This document shows positions 17,323-26,358 of a stretch of 64,000 bases of DNA, in pieces (the stretch's first letter is position 1; each line of letters opens with the position of its first letter). Source of the stretch: Planktothrix sp. PCC 11201 (GTDB lineage Bacteria; Cyanobacteriota; Cyanobacteriia; Cyanobacteriales; Microcoleaceae); contig NZ_LT797703.1 in the NCBI RefSeq assembly GCF_900009135.1, positions 98,166-162,165 on the forward strand, read 5' to 3'. Position numbers and translations under genes: made by a program. The notes under the pieces were generated by a model. It did no database searches, had not been told where the DNA came from, and saw only the letters and a list, made by a program, of their open reading frames with translations.

Positions 17323-18117
17323 ATGCCAGAGGATTACTTTCGATCGCTCTCCCAATTCTGCCAACGACAGGGAGCCGCCTTAGCCGCCGCGATCGCATTT
17401 TATACCTGTTTTCCCATTCCCCTGTCTTGGACGCTGGAGTTTAGGGGCATCGCCCGTTTAGCTCCGGTGGTCGGGATATTGATTGGGGGGATTTTAGGAT
17501 TAATGGATGGGGGATTATCTCTTTTAGGGTGTCCGGTCTGGACTCGCTCGGTTTTGGTGATTGTCACCGGAATTGCAATAACCGGAGGATTGCATTTAGA
17601 CGGGGCGATGGATGCGGCCGATGGTTTAGCGGTGGCTGACCCGAATCGACGGTTAGAGGTGATGGCGGATAGTGTTACGGGAGCTTTTGGGGTAATGGCT
17701 GCGATCGCGATCGTTTTATTGAAGGTCGCGGCTTTACAGGATGTGACGGCTAACCGGGGATTAATTTTAATGGCCGTCGCGGGTTGGGGACGGTGGGGAC
17801 AGTTGGTGGCGATCGCCCGTTATCCCTATTTGAAAGCCACGGGAAAGGGGGCTTTTCATAAAGATACCCCCTATTCCTCCTGGGATTTAATTCCCGGTGT
17901 GCTGATGCTGATGGCTTTAAGTGGGGTTTTAGTGATCCTCCATCCCCAACACTGGTTAGTGGCCGTGGGTCTAGCCTTGGGGGGAAGTGCGATCGCTATT
18001 TTAATTGGGGCTTGGTTTAACGCCCGTCTGGGAGGACACACCGGAGATACCTATGGGGCTGTGGTTGAATGGACAGAAGCCTTTTTATTGGTGTTAGTTG
18101 TGGCACTTCAGGGGTAG
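17323..18117 (+). CDS. cobS: Adenosylcobinamide-GDP ribazoletransferase CobS
   Basis: A 264-residue polytopic membrane enzyme that joins adenosylcobinamide-GDP with alpha-ribazole in the last steps of cobalamin synthesis. The signature [17 protein letters not shown] (about 87-103) holds the metal-binding DGxxDxxDG pattern; FYTCFPIPL near the N-terminus and [20 protein letters not shown] at the C-terminus are typical. Five or six hydrophobic spans are visible. It is richer in G+C than its flanks. The stop runs straight into a purine-rich tandem repeat. Confidence 0.96.
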   Translation: MPEDYFRSLSQFCQRQGAALAAAIAFYTCFPIPLSWTLEFRGIARLAPVVGILIGGILGLMDGGLSLLGCPVWTRSVLVIVTGIAITGGLHLDGAMDAADGLAVADPNRRLEVMADSVTGAFGVMAAIAIVLLKVAALQDVTANRGLILMAVAGWGRWGQLVAIARYPYLKATGKGAFHKDTPYSSWDLIPGVLMLMALSGVLVILHPQHWLVAVGLALGGSAIAILIGAWFNARLGGHTGDTYGAVVEWTEAFLLVLVVALQG

Positions 18118-18256
18118 GGGAGGCAGGGGAGGCAGGGGGAGCAGGGGGAGCAGGGGAAGCAGGGGAGGCAGAGGGAGCAGGGGGAGCAGGGGAGGCAGGG
18201 GAGGCAGGGGAGGCAGGGGAAGCCAACTATTACCCATTACCCATTACCCATTACCC
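18115..18256. repeat. Purine-rich tandem repeat and TTACCCA heptamers
   Basis: From 18115 to 18222 nearly every base is G or A, in 9-base units GGGGAGGCA or GGGGGAGCA. It is followed by three to four TTACCCA units up to about 18256. The strand asymmetry is extreme. Frames read Gly/Glu/Ala or Arg/Gly only because of the repeat and are not genes. Confidence 0.9.
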
Positions 18257-18260
18257 CTTC

Positions 18261-19484
18261 TCACTTGGCTTCAATCCAAATTTTAATCCCTTCAATTCTT
18301 AACCCTTGACCCTTGGTGCCGCAGTATTGGCCGTTGGTGCAGACGGGAACATCTCCTTTATTTTGGATATGGGCGGTATAAAAAACACTGTAGTTAGGGG
18401 CTTGGGGGCCGATTAGTTCAATCGCTAATCCTTCGATTTGTCGGTTTTTGCCCCGCTCTCCCACCAGTTCACCTTCGGGAGTTAGGGGTGTGTCCCCAAG
18501 GGCTGCGATATGAGCCATATAGCGCAGACTTAAACCTGCTATAGCGGGATCAATATTAATTTGAAAGGCTTCTAAACGTCTTCCCTGTCCCCGAGTTCCG
18601 GCATATTCCCTGGCGGCAAAAGTGCGATCGCCTAATCCTTGTAAATGGACTAAAATCTTTAAGTTAATATTAGAAAGACTGGCTTTTTCTTGAGTTTTAC
18701 CTGCTAGGGGAGCATTGCCAAAGAAAATATTTTTACCATCAATTGTTGGAGGTAATTTCGTGACATCTATACTAGGAACAATAATTAATTCAGGAGTTCT
18801 TGATCCTTGAGGTTCATCTAAAATTACAATATCAGGAATGGCTGGTTTCGGAGCAGCAACAGCAGATGGGGCGACGGCTGGCATGGTAAAATTAATTTTT
18901 CCTCTGGAAATTGCCACACCCAAAGATTTACCAAAGGCGCTCGTAATTTGTTCTTCTAAAACTGCCCATTGATTATCGTCTAAACTCTCTTGTTTTTCGA
19001 CTAAATTCACTAAGGCCACCAAGGGATGATTTCCTGTAGCTAAGGCTTCCGCCCCAGAATGGAGTTGATTTGTTTGTTGAGAAATCGCAGTTTGCAATTC
19101 CCGAGCCTGATTTTGAGCCGTTTGTAACGGGGGAAACTCTTTTTGTTCGTTGTGGGTTAGGGAGAGAACTCGCTCTAAAGTTTGTAAGGCCTGTTGGTGC
19201 GTTTTTTGATGAGCCGGAGCGGGTGTTAGATTTAGCAATAAAGTCTCTAACTCTTGTACGGAGGTGGCTTGACTAGCCGTTGGTTGTCCTTGGCTGAGTA
19301 GGGTTTGTTGAATCTTGCTAAAGTCTTGGGAGTAGGCTATCAGTTCATCTACTAAGGTTTTTGTCGGTGGAATTCCTGCGGTTTTGAGTTTCTGTGCAGT
19401 TTCGGCCAGACGGTTGCCTAAATCGGGATAGCGTTGGGATAGGGCACTCAGTTGTTGTTTTAAGATTTCGTGAGTCTGTTCCAT
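18261..19484 (-). CDS. Coiled-coil protein with ChW-like repeats
   Basis: A 407-residue protein. Residues 1-190 are helical and Gln-rich (coiled-coil-like). Residues 270-407 hold three ~40-residue units: ILVHLQGLGDR..AGTRGQGRRLEAFQI, YMAHIAALGDT..VGERGKNRQIEGLAI and YTAHIQNKGDV..CGTKGQGLRIEGIKI. The pattern H(V/I)xxxGDx8-10G(T/E)xGxxx(R/Q)(L/I)E(A/G) matches the clostridial hydrophobic W (ChW) repeat, with Asp where ChW has Trp. ChW repeats are usually on secreted Gram-positive proteins. No signal peptide is visible, so it may be cytoplasmic. Function unknown. Confidence 0.75.
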   Translation of the reverse strand: MEQTHEILKQQLSALSQRYPDLGNRLAETAQKLKTAGIPPTKTLVDELIAYSQDFSKIQQTLLSQGQPTASQATSVQELETLLLNLTPAPAHQKTHQQALQTLERVLSLTHNEQKEFPPLQTAQNQARELQTAISQQTNQLHSGAEALATGNHPLVALVNLVEKQESLDDNQWAVLEEQITSAFGKSLGVAISRGKINFTMPAVAPSAVAAPKPAIPDIVILDEPQGSRTPELIIVPSIDVTKLPPTIDGKNIFFGNAPLAGKTQEKASLSNINLKILVHLQGLGDRTFAAREYAGTRGQGRRLEAFQINIDPAIAGLSLRYMAHIAALGDTPLTPEGELVGERGKNRQIEGLAIELIGPQAPNYSVFYTAHIQNKGDVPVCTNGQYCGTKGQGLRIEGIKIWIEAK

Positions 19485-19715
19485 AAATAATAATCCTCCT
19501 AGTTCACAAAAAAAAATGGGTTGAAAGCGCCTCGGTTATCCTTGGGCTTTTTGTTATTGATATTTATTGTATGATACCATCCAATTAAGTTTAATTCTGG
19601 TAAAATTTTATTATTATAAACTCCCTTAGCAGGGGAAAAAAATTATTTAACAGCACTTGGTAAGTTGTGTTTGAATTTGTTAAAATAAAAGCGATCGCTC
19701 ATCAATGATACCGTT

Positions 19716-20357
19716 ATGAGTCCTATTCAAACTCTACTCCCGACCGATACCTGGGTAACAGTAACTTGGGATGAATACTTAGCAGCATTAGATAATCCCA
19801 TCTATTCTAATGCCAGAGGTTATTATTTTAATGGACGCATGAGGTTAGAAATGTCACCCCTAGGAAATCCCCATTCTCGTGATCATGCCACCGTTATTGC
19901 CGTGCTGTATCTATTTGCAGCATTGCGGAATATTGATTTAGATGCTCATGACAACTGCACCTACCGTAAAACCGGGTTTGACGAAGCCCAACCCGATGCT
20001 TCTTTTTATATTGCTGACAATGCAGAAATCATTCCTTGGGAAACCACAATTATTGATTTAGATCAGTTTCCCGCGCCTGATTTAGTCATCGAAGTTGCCT
20101 ATTCTTCTTTAGCAGATGATCAAGGGGAAAAACGACTACTTTATGAATCTTTAGGGGTACAGGAATATTGGATTATTGATGTTCAAGCGGTTAAGGTAAT
20201 TGCGTTTAAAGTTGAAAATCTAGGGAGTTATAGAATTAAAGAATCTCACGTTTTACCGGGGTTACAAATGGGGATATTAGAGGAAGCATTTCGTCGTAGT
20301 CGTCAAACCAATCATGGGAAAGTTAGTGCTTGGTTGTTATCAGAATTTCAAAGTTAA
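19716..20357 (+). CDS. Uma2-family (DUF820) putative nuclease
   Basis: A 213-residue Uma2 protein, a PD-(D/E)xK-fold family greatly expanded in cyanobacteria. Typical motifs: EYLAALDN, MRLEMSPLGNPHSRDH, DEAQPDASFY, PDLVIEVAYSSLADD, and KRLLYESLGVQEYWIID. The core Asp/Glu pair lies in QPDASFY and DLVIEV, with Lys in the EKRLLYE stretch. The biological role of the family is not settled. The gene is monocistronic and ends near a dispersed repeat. Confidence 0.9.
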   Translation: MSPIQTLLPTDTWVTVTWDEYLAALDNPIYSNARGYYFNGRMRLEMSPLGNPHSRDHATVIAVLYLFAALRNIDLDAHDNCTYRKTGFDEAQPDASFYIADNAEIIPWETTIIDLDQFPAPDLVIEVAYSSLADDQGEKRLLYESLGVQEYWIIDVQAVKVIAFKVENLGSYRIKESHVLPGLQMGILEEAFRRSRQTNHGKVSAWLLSEFQS

Positions 20358-20363
20358 TACAAT

Positions 20364-20500
20364 ATAGCAATCCCAAATAGGTTGTAACATTTCAATACTG
20401 ATATGAAACAGTCAGAATTATTACCCCTGTTCCCAGATCCGGCGTTCCCTGTTCCCTTTTGATCAGGAATTTTAACACAACTCAAATAGGATTGCTATAG
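20364..20500. repeat. Miniature inverted-repeat element
   Basis: ATAGCAATCCCAAATAGG at the left and its near inverse (CCTATTTGAGTTGT when read on the minus strand, after ATAGCAATC) at 20477-20500 enclose about 90 bases with no frame. Related single ends lie at 10226-10249 and 48729-48750, so this copy may be the complete element. Confidence 0.6.
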
Positions 20501-20570
20501 AGTTTGAGATAAAAGCTATACCCTGAACTATGGAATGATTCCCCCCTTTTTTTAGTTGAGGGGAAATCTT

Positions 20571-22226
20571 TTAAAATTCCGATGGAATTAACTGTAATCG
20601 CCCTAAATCTAAATCTTCAGAAGGAATAAAATGAACTTCTAATAAAGCCATCATATCCTTAAATTGGGGTTTACCTCGGGAAGCACCCGTTAATCCCATG
20701 GCAATAATTAAACCACACCAACCCTTAGTTTTTTTACAGCGTTGTTCCCATTTTTTTCGCGCTTCTTGATGCACCGGATCATCTTCAATAAACTCTCCAA
20801 ATAAATGTAAATCTCCATCTTCTGTCTTCAAAATTCCCAAGTCATAATTAGAACCCGCCATCGGATCTTCACCTGGATTAAAACCAATTCCTTGCAGTCC
20901 TCCAGCATCCTGTAAACTGCGAATTAATATCTCAGCTTTCGGTTTAGTCGTTTGAATTACAACCACTGGTAAACCCTCTCCGAGTTCGGGAATTTCTGTT
21001 TCTGCGGCTTGGTGAAATTGGGTATTACTTCGCAAATATTTGGCCGTTTCCCAAGGGACAACTCCCAAACTCAAGAAAGATTTAGGCGGGACTAAATCGT
21101 CGCGTAACCGTGGAGCATCGACGTCCATATCCTCGTCATCATCATCATCATCATCCGCCACCATTGACGCCAACTCCGAGGCAATATCGGGTAAAGTTTC
21201 CACCTTCACCGAGACCTGTTTTTTTTCCCCATCGGGCAAATCGACCGGAATTCGATACCGACGGTTTAGACTGGGAAATTCATATCGGGCTAATTTTTGA
21301 CGATGATCGCGTAAAAATCTATGTAAGGCCTCTAAAGCGATTAAAACAATCGCCGCTTCTTCATCATACAAAATTGAACGTAATCCTTCTAAGGGATGAA
21401 GATTGCCAAAATTGGGTTCAATTTCCGAGGGGGATAAATTAGTGATCGTGACAAAATCATCATCATCCTCGTCCTCATCCTCATCAAAACCATCGGTGCG
21501 ATCAAAAGTAACAAATAAACAGTCCTGAGTTAAAAAGGCTTCCTCTAAATTTTCATAGGATTTATTGCGAACAATTCTTTCTCGAAACCGCTTTAACGAA
21601 TCCAAAGAACGATATAACAATACCCCATAATCCATCCCCAATTTCCCCAAAGTGGAAACATATAAGGTATTAATGCCAAATAAGTTTAATTCAATCGAAA
21701 TAATCTGATGATCCCCTAAATGTTCCCAAGGAGCATCTTGCCAAATTTGATAGGCTTTTTCCGTCACCACTTTCGCATATTGGGGGGGGAGTTGGGGCGG
21801 CCGACTCTGGGCTACTTCCTGCAACCCCCGAAAAATTTCATCAATCAGAGGTAAATCCGGGACATATTCAATGACAATATCTAAATTTTGCAGAACCCCT
21901 CGCAGAAAAAATTGAATTTCCCGATCTTTGACCACTATTTTTTGGGGACGGGCTACAGGCGCGGGACTTTGGGGATGTTCGATCGCCCTGAGTAGGGTGC
22001 GGACAATTGCCTCTGGCCCCATATCCGGTGCAACCATATCCATTGCTCGCACCATCCCCTGGGAACCATCTACCCAAATAATACATTCGCCCGCAGTTTC
22101 GGAGTCTGTATCGATACTAGGACTGGCATCGGTCGCCATTGGACGCCGATCTCCTTCCCACACACTGGGAATTTGGGGCAAATTTTTGAGCCTACGAACG
22201 GTTGAGTGATTCAGAGTTGCCATCAA
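20571..22226 (-). CDS. Large acidic conserved cyanobacterial protein
   Basis: A 551-residue soluble protein, no signal peptide. It has two acidic runs, DEDEDDDD (about 258) and DDDDDDEDMD (about 375). I do not recognise a catalytic domain with certainty; the style is of a long cyanobacterial DUF (possibly DUF6930-like). Conserved-looking stretches are ECIIWVDGSQGMVRAMDMV and FLSLGVVPWETAKYL, and the C-terminal part EDGDLHLFGEFIEDD. Length and codon use argue for a real gene. Role unknown. Confidence 0.75.
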   Translation of the reverse strand: MMATLNHSTVRRLKNLPQIPSVWEGDRRPMATDASPSIDTDSETAGECIIWVDGSQGMVRAMDMVAPDMGPEAIVRTLLRAIEHPQSPAPVARPQKIVVKDREIQFFLRGVLQNLDIVIEYVPDLPLIDEIFRGLQEVAQSRPPQLPPQYAKVVTEKAYQIWQDAPWEHLGDHQIISIELNLFGINTLYVSTLGKLGMDYGVLLYRSLDSLKRFRERIVRNKSYENLEEAFLTQDCLFVTFDRTDGFDEDEDEDDDDFVTITNLSPSEIEPNFGNLHPLEGLRSILYDEEAAIVLIALEALHRFLRDHRQKLARYEFPSLNRRYRIPVDLPDGEKKQVSVKVETLPDIASELASMVADDDDDDDEDMDVDAPRLRDDLVPPKSFLSLGVVPWETAKYLRSNTQFHQAAETEIPELGEGLPVVVIQTTKPKAEILIRSLQDAGGLQGIGFNPGEDPMAGSNYDLGILKTEDGDLHLFGEFIEDDPVHQEARKKWEQRCKKTKGWCGLIIAMGLTGASRGKPQFKDMMALLEVHFIPSEDLDLGRLQLIPSEF

Positions 22227-22416
22227 ATTAATCTTAATCTTGGGGTAGTTTCACCAGTTTCGATGGTGCGGCACAACGAATTGCTTAAACTCGCCATGGT
22301 GTCATGTAATGCTTTCTCTATCTTATCGAAAAAATGGGTTTAAAACCCCTAAGTTCTACTAAAGATGTTAAAAAAGCCTTGAAATCCTTGGAAAATTTAC
22401 AATAGGAGGATAAAAA

Positions 22417-22470
22417 ATGCGCTCCCAATATAGTATTTTAATTCAATGGTCAGAACCGGATCAAACCTAG
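22417..22470 (+). pseudogene. HicB-type antitoxin N-terminal remnant
   Basis: A 17-codon frame behind a strong AGGAGG (22404-22409). MRSQYSILIQWSEPDQT matches the start of HicB-family antitoxins (MxYxVLIQWSxEDxxY), but it ends at a TAG where the homologous protein should continue. It overlaps the MazF remnant. Confidence 0.6.
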
Positions 22471-22619
22471 AAATCGGTAAAACTCGCCCTTGTGTAATTG
22501 TCAGCAATGACGACATTGGTGTTCTTAGGTTAAAGGTTATTGTACCCATTACAGGATGGAATGATGTATTTGCAAAAGTTCCTTGGATGGTAAGAATTGA
22601 ACCTACATCAGAAATCTAA
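22446..22619 (+). pseudogene. MazF/PemK-type toxin remnant
   Basis: The 57-residue frame contains NLEIGKTRPCVIVSNDD and IVPITGWNDVFAKVPWMVRI, the central core of MazF/PemK mRNA interferases (EIGKTRPCVVVSND). The usual N-terminal strand with GD(V/I) and the C-terminal third are missing, so it is truncated at both ends. It is too short to fold as an active toxin. The 5' end is fused to the HicB remnant, indicating a deletion or recombination. Confidence 0.75.
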
Positions 22620-22839
22620 AAAGAACAAACGCTCTCGTTATATTCCGGCTTCAATCAGAGTTTCTGTTTTAACTAGAGACAATTATAAATGTCGTTTTTG
22701 TGGTCGAAGCTCTACACAAATACAGCTAGAAGTTGATCATATTAAGCCTTTTTCACAAGGAGGAAGCCATGAGATGAATAACTTGCAGACGCTTTGTATT
22801 GACTGCAATCGAGGTAAAGGAGCCCGTCATTTAGACTAG
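22597..22839 (+). CDS. Small HNH nuclease-family protein
   Basis: An 80-residue HNH domain, about the size of the minimal domain. Zinc-binding pairs CRFC (residues 32-35) and CIDC (69-72) frame the HNH core LEVDHIKPFSQGGSHEMNNLQTLC, with DH and N in place. No ATG start is present; TTG 22597 lies inside the MazF remnant, so the gene may be N-terminally truncated or recently recombined. Family members cut DNA or serve in mobile elements; the role here is unknown. Confidence 0.7.
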   Translation: MNLHQKSKKNKRSRYIPASIRVSVLTRDNYKCRFCGRSSTQIQLEVDHIKPFSQGGSHEMNNLQTLCIDCNRGKGARHLD

Positions 22840-23020
22840 ATTAATTTAGAAACTAATATAGAAAATTGCTCAAAAAGTAGTGCAAGCGTCCTGAGTCGCT
22901 GGTACAGATAGAGGTTTTCTAGGGATAAAAACCCTAGCAAATATTTTGAAGCGGTTCTAATTGACCAAAGAGAAAATAGCGATCGCTATCAGTTTACTTT
23001 GTTTTGTTACCCGCTTAATT

Positions 23021-23305
23021 TTATTTAATTTGGATAAATTCAATCTGCGGTAAAAGGGGATCTTTAACCATCGCAATACCCGTAAATCCCCAGCGCTGTA
23101 AAATCGGTTTAATTTGATAACCCGTAACCGATTCTACCGCAAACCGATCTTTAACATCCGTAGCGTGTTTGTTTAAATAACTCAAAGCATCAAAATTTTC
23201 TGAAAATAATAACAAATAAGTCGATGGACTATCGGGGTCAGGATGGGCAGTCACATACCGTCCATCAGCTTTCGAGCGCAGAATATAATAAACTTCAGAG
23301 AGCAT
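23021..23305 (-). CDS. Conserved hypothetical cyanobacterial protein
   Basis: A 94-residue soluble protein with mixed alpha/beta sequence (YYILRSKADGRYVTAHPDPD, FDALSYLNKHATDVKDRFAVESV). I do not recognise a family. It ends 36 bases before a window-wide AT-rich HIP1-containing gap and starts 82 bases from the permease gene end on the same strand. Coding is likely from the codon pattern; function unknown. Confidence 0.65.
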   Translation of the reverse strand: MLSEVYYILRSKADGRYVTAHPDPDSPSTYLLLFSENFDALSYLNKHATDVKDRFAVESVTGYQIKPILQRWGFTGIAMVKDPLLPQIEFIQIK

Positions 23306-23386
23306 TTAAACCGTCTCCTTAAAATTGCAAATTAGGCTTACCCCAATTTATTTTGATTCTATTACCTCTATTTTAACTCTAAAATT

Positions 23387-24376
23387 TCATCGTAAATCTT
23401 CTAATTTAATTCGGGGGTCAACGGCTTTTAAGAGTAAATCCGCTAATAAATTACCAATAATTAACATCACCGCCCCCATCATTAAACTCGCCATAACTAA
23501 ATATAAATCCTGTTGTTGTACCGCTTGTAAAATTAATTTACCCAATCCCGGCCAGTTAAAAAAGGTTTCGGCAATAAAAGCTCCCCCTAATAAACTGGCA
23601 AATTCAAAGCCCAATAATGTAATTAAAGGGTTAATCGCATTCCGCAGGGCGTGAATATAAATCACCCGATTTTCTGGCAGTCCTTTCGCCCTCGCTGTTT
23701 GAATATAATCCTGACGTAAAACATCTAAAAGTTGCCCCCGCATTAATCGTTGTAACCCGGCAAAACTGGTAATACTTAATGCTAAGGTCGGTAAAATACT
23801 ATGCCAAGCAATATCGGCTATTTTTCCCAGGGGTGATAAATCGGGAAAATTAATACTGGTCATGCCGCCAACGGGAAATAAAGGGGAGGTTTTTTGAGCG
23901 AAAAATAATAATAATAAAGCCGTGATAAAACTGGGAAAACCCTGTCCGGTGTAACTAATCACTTGCAAAAATCGGTCAGTAAAACGATTCTGATTCACCG
24001 CCCCAATTATCCCTAATGGAATCCCGATGACCCAGGTTAAAATTAACGATGAAAACGCTAATAATAAGGTAGCAGGAACTCGTTCTATCAGTAGGGAAGT
24101 CACAGAACGTTGATTGGCAAAACTAAAGCCAAAATTTCCCCTAGTGATAATTTGGGTTAACCAATACCAATATTGTTCTAGGGGAGATTGATCTAGGTGA
24201 AATTGCTGTCGCAATTGTTCCAAGGTTTCGGGGGAAATTTGAGGATTATTGGAGAGGTTATCTAAATAGTCTCCGGGGGCAAGTTGAGTAATGGTAAAAC
24301 ATAAAGCCGATGCTAAAAGTAGAGTTAAAAGTGCCTGTAATAAGCGCTTACCAATATAGACTAATGTTTCACTCAT
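23387..24376 (-). CDS. Oligopeptide/nickel-type ABC transporter permease (DppB-like)
   Basis: A 329-residue inner membrane permease of the DppB/OppB family. Six spans are visible; the N-terminal RRLLQ-like start (GKRLLQALLTLLLASALCF), the large periplasmic loop after it, and the EAA-like loop RGQLLDVLRQDYIQTARAKGLPENRVIYIHALRNA are typical. It normally pairs with a DppC permease, ATPases and a binding protein, but none lies here; it probably uses partners encoded elsewhere, as is common in cyanobacteria. Substrate unknown. Confidence 0.93.
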   Translation of the reverse strand: MSETLVYIGKRLLQALLTLLLASALCFTITQLAPGDYLDNLSNNPQISPETLEQLRQQFHLDQSPLEQYWYWLTQIITRGNFGFSFANQRSVTSLLIERVPATLLLAFSSLILTWVIGIPLGIIGAVNQNRFTDRFLQVISYTGQGFPSFITALLLLFFAQKTSPLFPVGGMTSINFPDLSPLGKIADIAWHSILPTLALSITSFAGLQRLMRGQLLDVLRQDYIQTARAKGLPENRVIYIHALRNAINPLITLLGFEFASLLGGAFIAETFFNWPGLGKLILQAVQQQDLYLVMASLMMGAVMLIIGNLLADLLLKAVDPRIKLEDLR

Positions 24377-24434
24377 AATCTTAATTTTACCCCTTGATAA
24401 CTAACAAATTTCTCCCGGAAAAACTCTAAAACTA

Positions 24435-24950
24435 TTAATCATATTGTAACAAACTAATTACCGGAACATCGGGCAATTGTTCCCGTCCTTTTAAACCGTT
24501 AAGTTCAACCACAAAACAAAATCCTGCCACCGTAGCCCCGGCTTGTTGAACTAATTCTGCCGTGGCTTTGGCTGTGCCTCCAGTGGCAATTAAATCATCA
24601 ACAATTAAGACTTTATGCCCCGATGAAATGGCATCTTGGTGCATCTCTAAACAATCTGTCCCATATTCTAATTCATATTCTGCCCGATAGACGGCTGCGG
24701 GTAATTTTTTGGGCTTACGAATCGGAATAAAACCTACTTCTAATTGATAAGCTAAGGGCATTCCAAATAAAAACCCCCTGGACTCCATCCCGAGAATATA
24801 GTCAGGAGACAAAGGACGACATTTTTCTGTTAAACAATCAATGGTATATCGAAGTCCCTGGGGGTCTTGTAACAGGGTAGTAATATCTCGAAATAAAATT
24901 CCAGGCTTAGGAAAATCGGGAATATTGCGAATGAGAGACTTTAAATCCAT
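24435..24950 (-). CDS. apt: Adenine phosphoribosyltransferase
   Basis: A 171-residue purine salvage enzyme converting adenine and PRPP to AMP. The PRPP-binding motif [13 protein letters not shown] (about 119-131) is intact; the N-terminus [21 protein letters not shown] and the ESRGFLFG flexible-loop region are diagnostic for Apt. The length matches bacterial Apt. It starts at the ATG with no clear operon partner; the permease gene lies 58 bases downstream on the same strand. Confidence 0.97.
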   Translation of the reverse strand: MDLKSLIRNIPDFPKPGILFRDITTLLQDPQGLRYTIDCLTEKCRPLSPDYILGMESRGFLFGMPLAYQLEVGFIPIRKPKKLPAAVYRAEYELEYGTDCLEMHQDAISSGHKVLIVDDLIATGGTAKATAELVQQAGATVAGFCFVVELNGLKGREQLPDVPVISLLQYD

Positions 24951-25020
24951 GAGTATTTTAGTAAAGGCGAAGATCGATTGACTCAGGGCAATTGTCTCTC
25001 ATTTTGTGCCTTCTGTCGAG

Positions 25021-25416
25021 TTATTTTTTAGTCTGGCTTTTGACATCTTCTTCGGGAAAACGAGTAATATCATCATCCCCTAAATATTCGCCATTTTGGA
25101 CTTCAATCATGACTAACGGAATTACCCCAGGATTTTCTAGGCGGTGGGGGGTATTCATGGGAACATAGGTGGACTGTTTGGGAAGTAGTAAAATTTCCTC
25201 TCCGCCACAGATCACTTTAGCGGTTCCTGCCACAACAATCCAGTGTTCACTGCGATGATAGTGCATTTGGGTACTGATATGATAACCCGGATTTACCACA
25301 ATTCGATTAATCCGATAGCGCTCACCTTCCTCGAGTAAGCTAACCTGACCCCAAGGCGGTGTCCGAGTTGTCGATTCTGTATTCAAGATCGGTTGTGAGG
25401 TTTTATCCTTGCTCAT
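25021..25416 (-). CDS. Cupin protein, mannose-6-phosphate isomerase type
   Basis: A 131-residue single cupin barrel. Motif 1 is GYHISTQMHYHRSEHWIVVAGTAKV with His and Glu metal ligands; motif 2 is VPMNTPHRLENPG with the fourth ligand His. This matches the C-terminal domain of bifunctional mannose-1-P guanylyltransferase/mannose-6-P isomerase, here as a free domain, common in cyanobacteria. A role in sugar-nucleotide metabolism is likely but unproven. Confidence 0.88.
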   Translation of the reverse strand: MSKDKTSQPILNTESTTRTPPWGQVSLLEEGERYRINRIVVNPGYHISTQMHYHRSEHWIVVAGTAKVICGGEEILLLPKQSTYVPMNTPHRLENPGVIPLVMIEVQNGEYLGDDDITRFPEEDVKSQTKK

Positions 25417-25569
25417 AATGGTTGATGGGTAATTGATTGGTTATTAATTTTAAAGTCTCTAAGGTCAATATAGATATTAGATATTATACCTCAATTTACC
25501 AAATCTTTAATTGCCATCATCCCTAAATCCCCAAGATTTAAAGGATGACGGTTAAGGGAAAATTTATGA

Positions 25570-26250
25570 TTAATTAGATCCTGGTTTTAACCATTGTTTC
25601 ATCAGCTTAATTTCTGCTGCTTGGGAAGTTAAAATAGCTTGGGAAAGTTGCTGAATTTCAGGTCGTTTTGACTTCAATTGAGCATCTTTTGCCATAGTTA
25701 ATGCCCCTTCATGGTGAGGAATCATCGCCTGAACAAATCGTTGATCAAAACCTGCATCAGCAGCACCTAAATCAGCCATCATCATCATTGATTCCATCTG
25801 TTCAGCAGACATGGACATACTGTGACCCATAGCCGCATGATACATGACAGCACCCTTCGCTTGGGGATACCATGTTTTCCGCCATTCCTGCATCTGAGCA
25901 ATTTCTTTTTTCTGGGCTTTAATAATTTCTTCTGCTAATTTTTTAAGTTCAGGATTATTAGATTTTTGCAGTACCTGTTCAGCCATTTTAATCGCGCCTT
26001 GATGATGGGGAATCATCCCATCAATAAAGCGTAAATCATACTCGGCATCAGCCGGCCCTAAATCCATCATCATGCTATGATTTCCTGGCATCATCCCGTT
26101 ATTTTGGGTCAGAACTGTTTCCGAACTAACGGGAGTTGCTGATTCAGAAACCATGGATTTAGAATCGGATTTAACCATTGTACAAGCTCCCAAAATCAAG
26201 GTAATAGGAAGCCCGAGGATGGGTAATAAAAAACGAGCATTGAATTTCAT
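25570..26250 (-). CDS. DUF305-family lipoprotein
   Basis: A 226-residue exported protein. The signal region ends in a lipobox-like ILGAC (Cys about 22). It contains two DUF305 (ferritin-like) repeats with FIDGMIPHHQGAIKMAE and FVQAMIPHHEGALTMAK, both His- and Met-rich, separated by a Met-rich stretch (MSMSAEQMESMMMMAD). Such proteins are often metal-linked, especially near copper genes; none is seen here. Metal binding is inferred from the His/Met residues. Confidence 0.88.
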   Translation of the reverse strand: MKFNARFLLPILGLPITLILGACTMVKSDSKSMVSESATPVSSETVLTQNNGMMPGNHSMMMDLGPADAEYDLRFIDGMIPHHQGAIKMAEQVLQKSNNPELKKLAEEIIKAQKKEIAQMQEWRKTWYPQAKGAVMYHAAMGHSMSMSAEQMESMMMMADLGAADAGFDQRFVQAMIPHHEGALTMAKDAQLKSKRPEIQQLSQAILTSQAAEIKLMKQWLKPGSN

Positions 26251-26358
26251 GGTTTTGATGTCAAAGTTAGCAAGAAAAGGATCGGTAAGTTAAGATTAAA
26301 TTCAAGCCAAGGATTTAATACTTAAATCCTTGGCTTTAGTATAACATAAAAAGATGAA

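Noticed and set aside
18069-18302. Gly/Glu/Ala-rich and Arg/Gly-rich frames across the purine repeat
   Set aside because: They are translations of the tandem repeat and overlap the end of cobS.
21040-21442. Ser-rich and His-rich frames on the plus strand opposite the acidic protein
   Set aside because: They are antisense shadows of the poly-Asp codons at 21120-21165 and 21450-21490.
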